Below, piece after piece: positions 9,174-18,292 of a DNA stretch of 64,000 nucleotides. Under the pieces are notes generated by a model. It was given only the letters and a program-made list of their open reading frames with translations. It did no database searches and was not told the DNA's origin. The position numbers and the translations under genes were made by a program. The stretch is taken from contig JAFAFA010000095.1 in the NCBI GenBank assembly GCA_023423695.1, positions 49,099-113,098 on the forward strand, written 5' to 3'. The DNA comes from Pseudomonadota bacterium. Its GTDB lineage: Bacteria > Pseudomonadota > Alphaproteobacteria > Azospirillales > Azospirillaceae. Every line of letters begins with the position of its first letter. The first letter of the stretch is position 1.

Positions 9174-9191
9174 GTGTCAGTTTTATGAAAC
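9174..9191 (-). promoter_or_regulatory. Candidate Pho box upstream of pstS
   Basis: Read on the minus strand the site is GTTTCAT-AAAA-CTGACAC. This matches the PhoB consensus of two 7-bp direct repeats CTGTCAT/CTGTCAC with an A-rich 4-bp spacer at about 10 or 11 of 14 repeat positions. It lies about 130 bp upstream of the pstS start and just past the 3' end of the chemotaxis gene. PhoB-dependent induction under phosphate starvation is expected but not shown. Confidence 0.6.
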
Positions 9192-9219
9192 CGACCCGTT
9201 CTTGCTGGCTTCGCGACGG

Positions 9220-11886
9220 TCATCGCGCCGCCCGGATTTCCTGGAGGAACAGATGCACGGCGGAGCCGAGGCTGGTCGCCTCGTGCGACAGGCTTTCCGC
9301 CACCTGCAACACGTCGCCGGCCTGGGCGCGCACCTTGGCCGCGGCCTCCGACAGGCCGGCGACATGGTCCGACGCCGCCTGCGTCCCCACCGCGACCCGG
9401 TGGGAGCTGTCGACGATGCTCGACGTGATGGTCGCCTGCTCCTCGACCGCCGCGGCGATTGCCGAAGCGTTGGATTCGATGCGCTGGACGCTGCCGGTCA
9501 TGGTCGCCACCACCTCCGCCGTCTGGCGGCTGGCCGCCTGGGTCGCGGCGATCTGGCGGGCGATCTCGGCGGTGGCCTGGGCGGTCTGGCCGGCAAGGGC
9601 CTTCACCTCCCCGGCGACCACCGCGAATCCGCGGCCCATCTCCCCTGCCCTCGCCGCCTCGATGGTCGCGTTCAGCGCCAGAAGGTTGGTCTGGCCGGCG
9701 ATCTCGTCGATCAGCCCCACCACCGTGCCGATCTCGCCGGCGGTGCCGGACAGGTCGGCGACGGTGGCCTTGACCTGCTCCGCCCCGGCGGCGGTGTCGC
9801 CGATGATGCGGGCCGATTCGCCAGTGCGCTTGCTGATCTCGGCGATGGATTGCGAGATTTCCGACGCGGCGGTCGCCACCTGCTGGATTCCCGCCGCCAT
9901 CTCGCCGGACAGCAGCATCGCGGCCTCGGCGCGGTCGTTGGCGTTGGCGGCGATGTCGGTCAGCGAGCGGGCGCGCGCCGCCATCAGGCGGGCGGCCTCG
10001 GCCAGCGTCTCGACGCTGCTCAGCACGTTGCTTTCGAACTGGTCGGCGATCTCCAGCATGCTGGTCCGGCGGGCCGACGCGGCGTTGCGGCGCTCGATCT
10101 CCACCTTCTCATGCGCCTCTTCCATGGCGCGGGCGTTGGCGATGAACACGTCAAGCGCATGCGCCATGTCGGTGATCTCGTCGTTGCCTCCGGCCCTCAG
10201 CTCCACCGTCAGGTCGCCGCCGGCCACCCGGCGCATGGCGGCGGCCAGCGCCTCCATCCGGCCGACGACGCGGCGCCCGACATAGAGAGAGACGATCAGG
10301 CCGGCCAGCAGCACGCCGGCCGTCGCCAGCAGGATCTGCACCTGATTGGTGCGCTCCAGCGCGTCATGGGCGGCGGACGCGCCGGCGGCGGTCGCCTGCT
10401 CGGCCGACTGGACCAGCCCGTCGACCATCCCGGTCAGGGCGGCGCCGGTGCTGCGGTTGCTGTCGATCAGCGCGGCATTCTCGGCATAGGCCGCCAGTTC
10501 GCCGCCGCGCAGCGCCAGGATGCCGTCGTCGCCGAAGCCCAGTGCCAGCAGCCGTTCAGCCGACCGGCGGAGCTCGGCACCCAGATCACCCTGCGAGTCC
10601 TGCAAGGACCTGCCGATGGTCGCGGCCAGCGGGTCCAGCATGCGGCGCGCGGCCGCCAGACGGGCCGGCGTCTCCGCATTGCCGGCTTCGGCCAGCTTGC
10701 CGGCCAGCAGGTTGGCATCGGCCATCAGGCCGCTCAGCACGGTGTAGCGCTGCTGGGCCTCCGGCACCACGTTGGTGGAGAGGTCCTGCATCCGCTCCGC
10801 GATGGCGTTCCCGGCCTCGGCGATGCGCCCGCGGGAGTTCAGCATCAGCGGCAGCATGCGGCTGTTGGCGTCGCGGTCCAGCCGGACGATCTCATCGACC
10901 GCGGCGGCCTGCACTTCGGCCAGCCTGTGCGCCTCCTCCTCCCCGATGCCGGGGGTCAGCTGGCGGACGCGGCGGGTATAGACGCTCTTGTCGCCGTCGC
11001 CATAGGCCGCCAGCTCGTTGATCGCCGCGACAACGGGAGCCGCCGCCTCGCTCTTCGCCAGCGGGCGCAGGGCGCCCTGCAGGTCGGACAGCGCCGAATC
11101 GAAGTCGGTGGACAGCGACATCACCTTGGACCGGTCGGTCTCGAAGGCCCCGATCAGCAGCGCCTTGGTCAGCGCCGCCTCCGCGCCGCGCAGTTGGAAC
11201 AGCGGGATCACCGTCTGCCCCAGCTCGCCGCCGATCGCCTCGGAGGAGTGCGAGGTCGCCTCCACCATCGCGGCGATCGCCTGGGCAAGCTGTTCGCGCG
11301 AGGCCTGCATGTCCGGCTTCAGCGCCGCCAGCAGCCGGGCATGGGCGTCGCTCAATTCCGCCAGCCGGGCGCTGCGCTGTTCCTGCAGGCTCAGCCGCCG
11401 GCCTGTCGCCGCGCCCAACGCGTCGATGGTGCCCAGAAGCGAACGGGCGGTGGCCGCCAGCTCGCCCATGCGCCCAATATCGCCATGCCCATCGGCCAGA
11501 CGGGCGAGCTGGCTGTCCAGCTCCGCTCGCTGCGCCGCCACGGCGCCGCGCAGCCGGACCAGATCCTCCTCCGACGACGCGGCGTCGATCAGCGGCCCCA
11601 GCGCCAGCACCCGCGCCGTGGTGGTGGCGAGGCCATGCGCGGCGCTCAGCACCGGCACCTGGGTTCCCGTGATATCGGCGACATGTCCCCGGACCGCGCC
11701 GTAGGACATCCAGCCGACGACCGCCGCGATGCAGGGCAGTGCCGCCACGGTGCCGAATGCGATCAGCATTTTCGACTTGATGCCGGACCGCCGGCGCTGA
11801 TCGGCGCGATCTGCCATATGGGCCACCCGTGGTCTGGAATTTGTCCGCACCGGACCCGCGGTTCTCCGCAGCCCGGCCGACGCCAT
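9220..11886 (-). CDS. Methyl-accepting chemotaxis protein with very large periplasmic domain
   Basis: An 888-residue transducer. TM1 is MLIAFGTVAALPCIAAVVGW (about residues 40-60) and a predicted all-helical periplasmic sensor of roughly 450 residues follows. TM2 is near residue 520 (LLATAGVLLAGLIVSLYVG), then a HAMP linker (RRVVGRMEALAAAMRRVAGGDLTV), then the signalling hairpin with EIAGQTNLLALNATIEAARAGEMGRGFAVVAGEVKALA. The sensor is about three times the usual Tar-type size and may be a double helical bundle; its ligand is unknown. The ATG at 11884-11886, behind AGAGGGG, was chosen; an ATG at 11817 is the alternative. The C-terminus lacks a CheR-binding pentapeptide. Confidence 0.93.
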   Translation of the reverse strand: MASAGLRRTAGPVRTNSRPRVAHMADRADQRRRSGIKSKMLIAFGTVAALPCIAAVVGWMSYGAVRGHVADITGTQVPVLSAAHGLATTTARVLALGPLIDAASSEEDLVRLRGAVAAQRAELDSQLARLADGHGDIGRMGELAATARSLLGTIDALGAATGRRLSLQEQRSARLAELSDAHARLLAALKPDMQASREQLAQAIAAMVEATSHSSEAIGGELGQTVIPLFQLRGAEAALTKALLIGAFETDRSKVMSLSTDFDSALSDLQGALRPLAKSEAAAPVVAAINELAAYGDGDKSVYTRRVRQLTPGIGEEEAHRLAEVQAAAVDEIVRLDRDANSRMLPLMLNSRGRIAEAGNAIAERMQDLSTNVVPEAQQRYTVLSGLMADANLLAGKLAEAGNAETPARLAAARRMLDPLAATIGRSLQDSQGDLGAELRRSAERLLALGFGDDGILALRGGELAAYAENAALIDSNRSTGAALTGMVDGLVQSAEQATAAGASAAHDALERTNQVQILLATAGVLLAGLIVSLYVGRRVVGRMEALAAAMRRVAGGDLTVELRAGGNDEITDMAHALDVFIANARAMEEAHEKVEIERRNAASARRTSMLEIADQFESNVLSSVETLAEAARLMAARARSLTDIAANANDRAEAAMLLSGEMAAGIQQVATAASEISQSIAEISKRTGESARIIGDTAAGAEQVKATVADLSGTAGEIGTVVGLIDEIAGQTNLLALNATIEAARAGEMGRGFAVVAGEVKALAGQTAQATAEIARQIAATQAASRQTAEVVATMTGSVQRIESNASAIAAAVEEQATITSSIVDSSHRVAVGTQAASDHVAGLSEAAAKVRAQAGDVLQVAESLSHEATSLGSAVHLFLQEIRAAR

Positions 11887-12048
11887 GGGTAGCCCCTCTC
11901 TTTGTCTGTTTGGGTGACGCTTCCATGAAGTTTTCGCGACGCACAGTCGAAACATCGCTGCGCTTGCGAAATCACCGGTCCGCGCGAAGGTCGATGGCCG
12001 ACCATTGGCCAGTCATGGTGAATCGAACGTAAACAGCGCTGCGAAGCA

Positions 12049-12081
12049 AAAGCGGCGCCCGTAGGGGCCGGGCGCCGCTTT
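12049..12081 (-). terminator. Intrinsic terminator of the GST gene
   Basis: A perfect 13-bp stem, 12049-12061 (aaagcggcgcccg) with 12069-12081 and a 7-nt loop. On the minus strand it is followed by a short T run. It begins about 40 bp after the stop codon of the glutathione S-transferase gene. Confidence 0.8.
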
Positions 12082-12123
12082 ATTACAGGTTTTCAGGGCC
12101 AAACGTTCGTCTTGTTGCGAGTG

Positions 12124-12729
12124 TTACACCGGCGGTGCGGTGCGCCGCAGGCTGTCGCGGCCCGCTGCCTTGTCGAACCAGGACGCGAGTGCCGGGCGGC
12201 CTTCGCGCCAGTCCTCGTGGCCGAAACGGAAATCGAGATAGCCGAGCGCCGCCAGCACGGCGAGCGTGCCGATGGTGGCCTCGCCGGCCAATGCCGCCGC
12301 GTCGGCCTCCAGCAGGTCGAGCGAACGGGCGACCGCCTTGCGCTGGCGTTCCATCCAGCCTTCCGACTTCTCGCCGTCGGGGCGCATTGACTCCAGCCGG
12401 CGGAGGATGGCGGCGTCGCAGATGCCGTCGGCGATCGCCTGGAACCGAAGCGCGGTCCAGCGTGCCGGCCCGGCCGGTGGGAACAGCGGCGCCCGGTCGC
12501 CGAGCGAATCGAGATACTCGACGATGACCGGGCTGTCGAACAGGGTGGTGCCATCCTCAAGCGTCAGGGCAGGAACCTTGCCCAGCGGGTTTTCCTTGGG
12601 CAGGTCGGTCTCGGCCGACCACGGATCGGTCGCCACCCGCTCCACCCGATCCTCCAGCCCGCGTTCGATGACGACCATCATCACCTTGCGCACATAGGGC
12701 GAGGTGGGACTCCAGCGCAGCTTCAACAT
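12124..12729 (-). CDS. Glutathione S-transferase family protein
   Basis: A 201-residue cytosolic protein with the thioredoxin-like GST N-domain: MLKLRWSPTSPYVRKVMMVVIERGLEDRVERV. The cis-proline and substrate region is NPLGKVPALTLEDGTTLFDSPVIVEYLD, where DS contacts the glutathione gamma-glutamyl group. A helical C-domain follows (TIGTLAVLAALGYLDFRF). The start is the ATG at 12727-12729. The serine in SPTSPYVRK is the probable catalytic residue. The substrate is unknown. It is monocistronic with its own terminator. Confidence 0.9.
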   Translation of the reverse strand: MLKLRWSPTSPYVRKVMMVVIERGLEDRVERVATDPWSAETDLPKENPLGKVPALTLEDGTTLFDSPVIVEYLDSLGDRAPLFPPAGPARWTALRFQAIADGICDAAILRRLESMRPDGEKSEGWMERQRKAVARSLDLLEADAAALAGEATIGTLAVLAALGYLDFRFGHEDWREGRPALASWFDKAAGRDSLRRTAPPV

Positions 12730-12938
12730 GGACGTTCCTTTGGCAATGTCGGCCTTCGTTCCAGTCTGTTCACGGAGGCTCCGCCCCACATCCTGCCACC
12801 GAACCATCCGCCGGGGGAGCCATCAGCGTCCAAGGCTGTATAAAGGCTGCACTTTGAGGTATCATGCCCAACGGTAGTAATCCATCTTGCTACCCAGACT
12901 TCACCAGATCGATCTGCCAGAGGGACGGCTAAGACATC

Positions 12939-13526
12939 ATGGCTCTTGCGTTCGAGCGGTTTGCCAAAGAAGCGACAAGCATCAATGAAAGACCACTGTT
13001 TTACCTATGGGGAGCGCAACTGGGTTTTATCCTTCCGGATATCGTTTTTGTGACCTGCCTCGAGCAATTCCAGCAGGCTCCTTCGAAAGCGAAATCCCAG
13101 GTAATTTATGAGTGGCTTCTTGATCCAGACACCAAGAAGGCGCCTCAATTCAATTGGGGGTCAATGAACTTGCAGTCCGATGGGACGAGCGGATTCAGAA
13201 ACAAGCTCGACTATATCAATGAAGCGTCCAAATATTACATCAGCCGCAAGACCTGGGTGGGCAAGCTCAGGAATGACCGGCAGAGTCAGCTGGGCAACCA
13301 CCCATCTCCCAGCATGTACGATCTGATACTGAACTTTGCGCTTATGAACATCGAAACAGACAGCGGCTCCATTCCGTTCAGGACATTCACACCCGATAAG
13401 GTGGATCGCTCGGAAAGCTATGTGATCAAAGGCCTCAAGTCACTGGAATTGCTCGAAAAGGATTTTCGGAAGGCTGGATTCAATACGGCGAAGATGGGCT
13501 TCCGTCTGCCTTTCCGGTTCCGGTGA
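12939..13526 (+). CDS. Hypothetical protein of unusual, lower-GC composition
   Basis: A 195-residue soluble protein that I do not recognise. It has no signal peptide and no membrane helix; it is rich in Lys, Asn, Tyr and Phe, and ends in the basic aromatic run MGFRLPFRFR. Codon third positions are mixed A/T/G/C, unlike the G/C-ending codons of every neighbour, and GC is roughly half by eye. That supports a real but recently acquired gene. No mobility gene or direct repeat was found beside it. The preceding 200 bp (12730-12938) carry no recognised feature. It lies alone between the GST and trkA genes. Confidence 0.7.
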   Translation: MALAFERFAKEATSINERPLFYLWGAQLGFILPDIVFVTCLEQFQQAPSKAKSQVIYEWLLDPDTKKAPQFNWGSMNLQSDGTSGFRNKLDYINEASKYYISRKTWVGKLRNDRQSQLGNHPSPSMYDLILNFALMNIETDSGSIPFRTFTPDKVDRSESYVIKGLKSLELLEKDFRKAGFNTAKMGFRLPFRFR

Positions 13527-13807
13527 TCCTTCGTCGTCTATCGACGCCCTTCCCATGCTCGCAAAGTCATGGCGGGCACACCATGTCCGCATGTGCAGCC
13601 TGAATGGGCGTCGGTCCGGCAGAGCCTGCGGCAGCGATCGTGAACCGCCATCCCCGACCCGCCGGCCCCCTGCGTTGGCGGGTCTTTCCATGCATGGGCC
13701 TGCCGTGGCCGAACCGCTTTGGCTTGCAACGCTTCGCCTTTGCCGTCATTTGCTGACATCGGCCGGTTGGGCCGGAGTGCAGCGTGGACAGGCCGGGGGC
13801 AAGGCGC

Positions 13808-15187
13808 ATGAAGGTGATCATCTGTGGGGCGGGGCAGGTCGGGGCCAGCATCGCGCGGCACCTCGCGATGGAAGACAACGACATCACGGTGATCGACACC
13901 TCGACCGAACTGGCGCAGCGGATGGACGAAAGCCACGACGTGCGCGGGATGGTCGGCTTCGCCTCCCACCCGGATGTGCTGGCCCAGGCAGGGGCGCGGG
14001 ATGCCGACATGCTGATCGCCGTCACCCATTCCGACGAAGTCAACATGGTGGCCTGCGAGGTCGCCCATTCGGTGTTCAACATCCCGCTGCGCATCGCCCG
14101 CATCCGCAAGCAGGCCTATCTGCAGCCGGAATGGTCGGCGATGTTCTCCGCACAGCATCTGGCGATCAGCGTCGTCATCTCGCCGGAGGTGGAGATCGCC
14201 CACAGCATCGCCCGGCGCCTGCGCTCCCCCGGCGCGTTCGAGATGGTGCCGCTCGCCGACGGCAAGGTGCACCTGATCGGCGTCCACTGCACCAACAGCT
14301 CGCCCCTGCTCAACACGCCGCTGCGCCGCCTGACCGAGATGTTCCCGGACGTGCGCGCCGCCGTGCTGGCGGTCTTCCGCGACGGCGCCGGCTTCGTGCC
14401 CAAGGGGAACGACATGCTGCGGCTGGGCGACGACGTGCATCTGGTGTGCCGCACCGCCGACATCGTCCGCGTCGTCGCGCTGTTCGGCCATGCCGAGGCG
14501 CCGGCCCGCCGTCTGGTCATCGCCGGCGGCGGCAATGTCGGCTTCAACCTGGCGCAGATCGTCGAACGGCACATGCGCGGCATCTCCATCAAGATGATCG
14601 AGGGCAACGCGGCGCGGGCGGAGCTGATCTCGCGCTCGCTGCGCTCCAGCACGGTCGTGCTGAACGGCGACGCGCTGGACCACGAGATCCTGGAGGAGGC
14701 GCAGGTCGGCCGGGCCGAGACCATCGTCGCCGTCACCAACGACGACGAGACCAACGTCTTCACCTCGCTGCTGGCCAAGCGTGCCGGCTGCGGGCGGGCG
14801 ATCACGCTGCTGAACAAGACGTCCTACGCACCGATTGTCGCCGGGCTGGGGATGGACGTGGTGGTCAACCCGGCGGCGGTCACCGTGTCGTCGATCCTGC
14901 GCCATGTCCGGCGCGGGCGGGTCGCGGCGGTGCAGACCATCGGCGACAATTTCGGCGAGGTGGTGGAGGCCGAGGCGCTGGAGACCTCGCGTGCGGTCAG
15001 CGGCCCCATCGGGTCCATCGGCCTGCCGGCCGGCATGATGATCGGCGCGCTGGTCCGCGGCAACGAGGTCATCATCCCCACCAGCCAGACGGCAATCGAA
15101 CCGCATGACCGCGTCATCGTGATGGCCACCGCCGATCTGGTGCGCAAGGTCGAAAAGCTGTTCGCGGTCGGGCTGGAGTTCTTCTGA
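13808..15187 (+). CDS. trkA: Trk potassium uptake regulatory protein TrkA
   Basis: A 459-residue cytoplasmic gating subunit of the Trk potassium system with two RCK halves. Each begins with an NAD-binding Rossmann motif, MKVIICGAGQVGASIARHLA at residue 1 and RLVIAGGGNVGFNLAQIVERH near 235, and each ends with a TrkA_C lobe. The start is the ATG at 13808, where the conserved MKVIICGAG begins. It is followed by trkH after 67 bp, the usual pairing. Confidence 0.96.
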   Translation: MKVIICGAGQVGASIARHLAMEDNDITVIDTSTELAQRMDESHDVRGMVGFASHPDVLAQAGARDADMLIAVTHSDEVNMVACEVAHSVFNIPLRIARIRKQAYLQPEWSAMFSAQHLAISVVISPEVEIAHSIARRLRSPGAFEMVPLADGKVHLIGVHCTNSSPLLNTPLRRLTEMFPDVRAAVLAVFRDGAGFVPKGNDMLRLGDDVHLVCRTADIVRVVALFGHAEAPARRLVIAGGGNVGFNLAQIVERHMRGISIKMIEGNAARAELISRSLRSSTVVLNGDALDHEILEEAQVGRAETIVAVTNDDETNVFTSLLAKRAGCGRAITLLNKTSYAPIVAGLGMDVVVNPAAVTVSSILRHVRRGRVAAVQTIGDNFGEVVEAEALETSRAVSGPIGSIGLPAGMMIGALVRGNEVIIPTSQTAIEPHDRVIVMATADLVRKVEKLFAVGLEFF

Positions 15188-15254
15188 CCGGCCGCACGGC
15201 CTTGCCTGGCACGTCACCCTCTTCCCGCCGCCCATTCCCCTGACCAGAGACATC

Positions 15255-16715
15255 ATGCCGAATTTCAGGCCGATCCTGTTCATCGTCTCCATCGTGCTGC
15301 TGGCGCTTGCCGCGACGATGCTGATCCCGGCCGCGGTCGATTTCGCCTATGGCAATCCGGACGCCAGGGTTTTCCTCTATTCGGCCGCCTTCACCGGCGC
15401 CTGCGGCGGTGCGATGGCGCTCGGCACGCGATGCCACCTGCATGGCGGATTGTCGCTGAGGCAGGCCTTCCTGCTGACCCCGCTGACCTGGACCAGCACC
15501 GCGGCCTTCGCCGCCCTGCCCTTCCAGTTCGGCCATTTTCCCGACCTGTCGCTGAACTACGCCAACGCCTTCTTCGAAACCATGTCGGGGCTGACCACCA
15601 CCGGATCGACGGTCCTGGTCGGGCTGGACCGGACGACGGAGGGCATCCTGCTGTGGCGGGCGCTGCTGCAATGGATGGGCGGCATCGGCATCATCGGCGT
15701 CGCCATCGCGGTCCTGCCGGCGCTGCGGGTGGGCGGCATGCAGCTGTTCCGCACCGAATCCTCCGACCGGTCGCAGAAGGTGCTGCCGCGCGCCCAGCAG
15801 ATCGCCAAGGCGATCGTCGCGGTCTATATCGGGCTGACGGCGATCTGCGGGGTCTGCTATTGGCTGGCCGGGATGACGCCGTTCGAGGCGGTGGTGCATG
15901 CGCTGAGCAGCCTGTCGACCGGCGGCTTCTCAACCTCCGACAGCTCCATCGGGCATTTCGAAAGCCCGGTCCTGCATTGGCTGGTGACGCTGTTCATGCT
16001 GCTGGGCAGCCTGCCCTTCGTGCTGTATGTCCGCACCCTGACCGGCCAGCGCGACGCGCTGTGGAAGGACAGCCAGGTGCGCACATATCTGGCCTTCCTG
16101 GCCGCGGTGATCCTGCCGCTCAGCATCTGGCTGGCGCTGAAGCACGGGCACGATTTCCACGATGCCCTGCGGCTGGTGGCCTTCAACGTGGTGTCGGTCG
16201 TCACCACCACCGGCTATGCCTATACCGATTACAGCCAGTGGGGAAATCTGGCGGTCGGCGTGTTCTTCGGGCTGACCTTCATCGGCGGCTGCACCGGCTC
16301 CACCGCCGGCGGCATCAAGATCTTCCGGTTCGAGGTGATGGTGACGGTGCTGCGCACCCATTTCCTTCACCTGATCTATCCCCGCGGCGTCTTTCCGCGC
16401 CAGTACGGCAACCGGCAGCTGGACGACGACGTGCTGGGGTCGGTGATCGTCTTCTTCGCCCTGTTCTTCACCGCCTACAGCGTGATCACCATCGCGCTGA
16501 TGGCCCTGGGGCTGGACTTCATCACCAGCGCCAGCGCCGCGGTGACCGCGCTGGCGAATGTGGGGCCGGGGCTGGGCGACATCATCGGTCCGGCCGGCAC
16601 CTTCTCGTCCCTGCCGGATTCGGCGAAATGGCTGCTGTCGCTGGCGATGCTGCTGGGCCGGCTGGAGCTGTTCACCGTGCTCGTGCTGTTCATGCCCCAG
16701 TTCTGGCGGGGCTGA
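15255..16715 (+). CDS. trkH: Trk potassium uptake membrane subunit TrkH
   Basis: The 486-residue potassium-translocating subunit. Four pore-loop repeats are visible through their filter-like glycines: MSGLTTTGSTVL, SSLSTGGFSTSD, SVVTTTGYAYTDYSQWG and ALANVGPGLGDIIGPAG. The loop GGCTGSTAGGIKIFR, typical of TrkH/KtrB, is near residue 350. Ten or more helices are expected in the inner membrane. It works with TrkA encoded immediately upstream. Confidence 0.95.
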   Translation: MPNFRPILFIVSIVLLALAATMLIPAAVDFAYGNPDARVFLYSAAFTGACGGAMALGTRCHLHGGLSLRQAFLLTPLTWTSTAAFAALPFQFGHFPDLSLNYANAFFETMSGLTTTGSTVLVGLDRTTEGILLWRALLQWMGGIGIIGVAIAVLPALRVGGMQLFRTESSDRSQKVLPRAQQIAKAIVAVYIGLTAICGVCYWLAGMTPFEAVVHALSSLSTGGFSTSDSSIGHFESPVLHWLVTLFMLLGSLPFVLYVRTLTGQRDALWKDSQVRTYLAFLAAVILPLSIWLALKHGHDFHDALRLVAFNVVSVVTTTGYAYTDYSQWGNLAVGVFFGLTFIGGCTGSTAGGIKIFRFEVMVTVLRTHFLHLIYPRGVFPRQYGNRQLDDDVLGSVIVFFALFFTAYSVITIALMALGLDFITSASAAVTALANVGPGLGDIIGPAGTFSSLPDSAKWLLSLAMLLGRLELFTVLVLFMPQFWRG

Positions 16716-16740
16716 GGGGCCGGCCGGGACCGGCCCCTTT
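16716..16740 (+). terminator. Terminator after trkH
   Basis: The stem ggggccgg (16716-16723) pairs with ccggcccc (16730-16737) around a 6-nt loop and is followed by ttt, directly after the trkH stop. It also lies at the convergent junction with the small minus-strand gene. Confidence 0.75.
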
Positions 16741-16746
16741 CCACGC

Positions 16747-16965
16747 CTATTCGTCCGGATCGCGGTTGGCCGCGTGATCCTGCATCTGCTCGGTCTGCAC
16801 GGCCTTGCTGTCCAGCCCGCGGGCGTCGGAATGGCGGGACTTGTCGCGGTTCGACAGGACCGCGTTGTCGCCGATGGAGCCGGCCGGCAGATCGGTGGTG
16901 GCGCCGGTGCCGGTGCCCTTGCCCTGACCGCTGGGGCTCATGTGCTTCTTGCTGGCGTTCGCCAT
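16747..16965 (-). CDS. Small hydrophilic conserved-type protein, 72 residues
   Basis: A short, strongly hydrophilic, probably disordered protein: MANASKKHMSPSGQGKGTGTG at the start, then NAVLSNRDKSRHSDARGLDSKAVQTEQ. It resembles small uncharacterised proteins found in Rhodospirillales and other alphaproteobacteria, but no function is known. The start is the ATG at 16963-16965 with GGAG upstream. It lies upstream of nothing on its strand and is convergent with trkH. Composition and an intact frame support a real gene. Confidence 0.6.
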   Translation of the reverse strand: MANASKKHMSPSGQGKGTGTGATTDLPAGSIGDNAVLSNRDKSRHSDARGLDSKAVQTEQMQDHAANRDPDE

Positions 16966-17059
16966 CCTTGCTTTCTCCGTCGGTTGGCCGCCCGGGGGCG
17001 CCGGGAAGGGTATTCCCGGCTCCGGACGGCTGGGTGTCGGTTCAGAGCGGCCGCAAGCC

Positions 17060-18028
17060 TTACTGCGGGTTGCGCGGCTGGGTGCTGTCCAGGCTGTTGG
17101 CGGTGCCGTGGGCGGCGTCGTTCTTCATGTCGCCCTTGTTCATGGCGCCATGATCGGCGTTGCTGCCGCCGCTGTTGCGCTGGCCCAGCGAGACGGTGTT
17201 GTCGTCGTATTTGAACTCCGCCATCTGCTTGACCTGATCCTCGGTCACCTGCCGGGCGACGATGCGGTCGCCGTCGGCGTTCAGCAGGGTGTAGTCCAGG
17301 GCCACCTGCTTGGCGCCGATGCCCAGCAGCCCGCCGCGATCCAGGATGACCTGGGTGGCCTTGCCCGACTGGGCGTCGAGAATGATGTCGGCGACATCGC
17401 CCAGCTTGCCGCCGTCCTCGCCATAGACCGCCTTGCCCATCATCTTCTCGAAGCTGGTGCTCTGCTGGGCGCCGCCGCTGGTGGAGGCGACATTCGGGCG
17501 CAGATCACGGACTTGGCGAAGATGCTGTTCCAGCGTCGGCAGTGTCTGCTCGGCGAAGCGCTTCAGGTCGGCGTCCTGGCCCTTCTCGGCCTGGGTGCGG
17601 AACAGGGTGACGGCGGTCTGGTGGGCGTCGATCTGGCCCTGCAGATAGGCGGAGTCGAACTGGTCGCCCTGCTGACCGCGCAGCTTGTCCAGCTTCTGCT
17701 GGTGCTCGGAATCGAGCTTGGTCGGCAGCGTCATCGACTTCTGCTGGGCCATCGCCTTCATGGCTTCGGACGTCTTGGTGTGGTCGGTCACCATGTGGTT
17801 GCCGAACTGCTTGACGCCGTTGTCCTTGGCATGGTCCTGCGCCAGCTTGCCCGCCTGGATCTCGAACATGTCGCTCATCGCGGCCTTCTCGGCGAAGGTC
17901 ATGTCCTGCTGCGACAGTTGCCCCTTCGCGGTCACGGTCTTCTGCGGCGTCGGCGTCTGGGCCAGCGACATCGCCGGGGCGGAGAGCAAGATCAGGGCGG
18001 CGGTGGCGAGAAGATGATGGCGTTTCAT
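17060..18028 (-). CDS. Secreted DUF4142 / PRC-barrel fusion protein
   Basis: A 322-residue exported protein. The signal peptide is MKRHHLLATAALILLSAPAMSLA. A DUF4142 four-helix region follows (about residues 40-175: FAEKAAMSDMFEIQAGKLAQ, NHMVTDHTKTSEAMK, DAHQTAVTLFRTQAEKG). From about residue 205 there is a PRC-barrel fold: MGKAVYGEDGGKLGDVADIILDAQSG, then VILDRGGLLGIGAKQVALDY. The tail is rich in Asn, Asp and Gly. DUF4142 proteins are linked to periplasmic or envelope stress; the PRC-barrel is an adaptor. The combination in one chain is uncommon in my knowledge. The start was placed at the signal peptide. Confidence 0.85.
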   Translation of the reverse strand: MKRHHLLATAALILLSAPAMSLAQTPTPQKTVTAKGQLSQQDMTFAEKAAMSDMFEIQAGKLAQDHAKDNGVKQFGNHMVTDHTKTSEAMKAMAQQKSMTLPTKLDSEHQQKLDKLRGQQGDQFDSAYLQGQIDAHQTAVTLFRTQAEKGQDADLKRFAEQTLPTLEQHLRQVRDLRPNVASTSGGAQQSTSFEKMMGKAVYGEDGGKLGDVADIILDAQSGKATQVILDRGGLLGIGAKQVALDYTLLNADGDRIVARQVTEDQVKQMAEFKYDDNTVSLGQRNSGGSNADHGAMNKGDMKNDAAHGTANSLDSTQPRNPQ

Positions 18029-18292
18029 GGCGGCGGTTCCTGCGATTGCATGGTTGCCGGTGAGCGTTCGTCCGGGGGGCTTCCAGCCGGGCCGAGGCAC
18101 CGTTCTTCCAACCTTCAACCGATGACTGCGACCGTCGTTCCCGCCATCGCTTCCAGCGGCCGGGGCGATGCGGACCGGCTATCCGGATCGTCCGGGGTGC
18201 CGCGCTTGCGCGGAGTAATGGAGTATTGCGGCGCGCCAGGGGTATACCCGAATGCGCGCTCGGCCTAGGCCACGCGTCCGGGGCAAGAAAGG

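Noticed and set aside
9133..11892. 919-codon open frame antisense to the chemotaxis receptor
   Set aside because: Rich in Arg, Gly, His and Gln with no domain. The opposite strand has TM, HAMP and MCP signalling motifs in order.
12730..12938. Integration site or direct repeats flanking the low-GC gene
   Set aside because: No tRNA fragment and no matching direct repeats were found on the two sides by eye.
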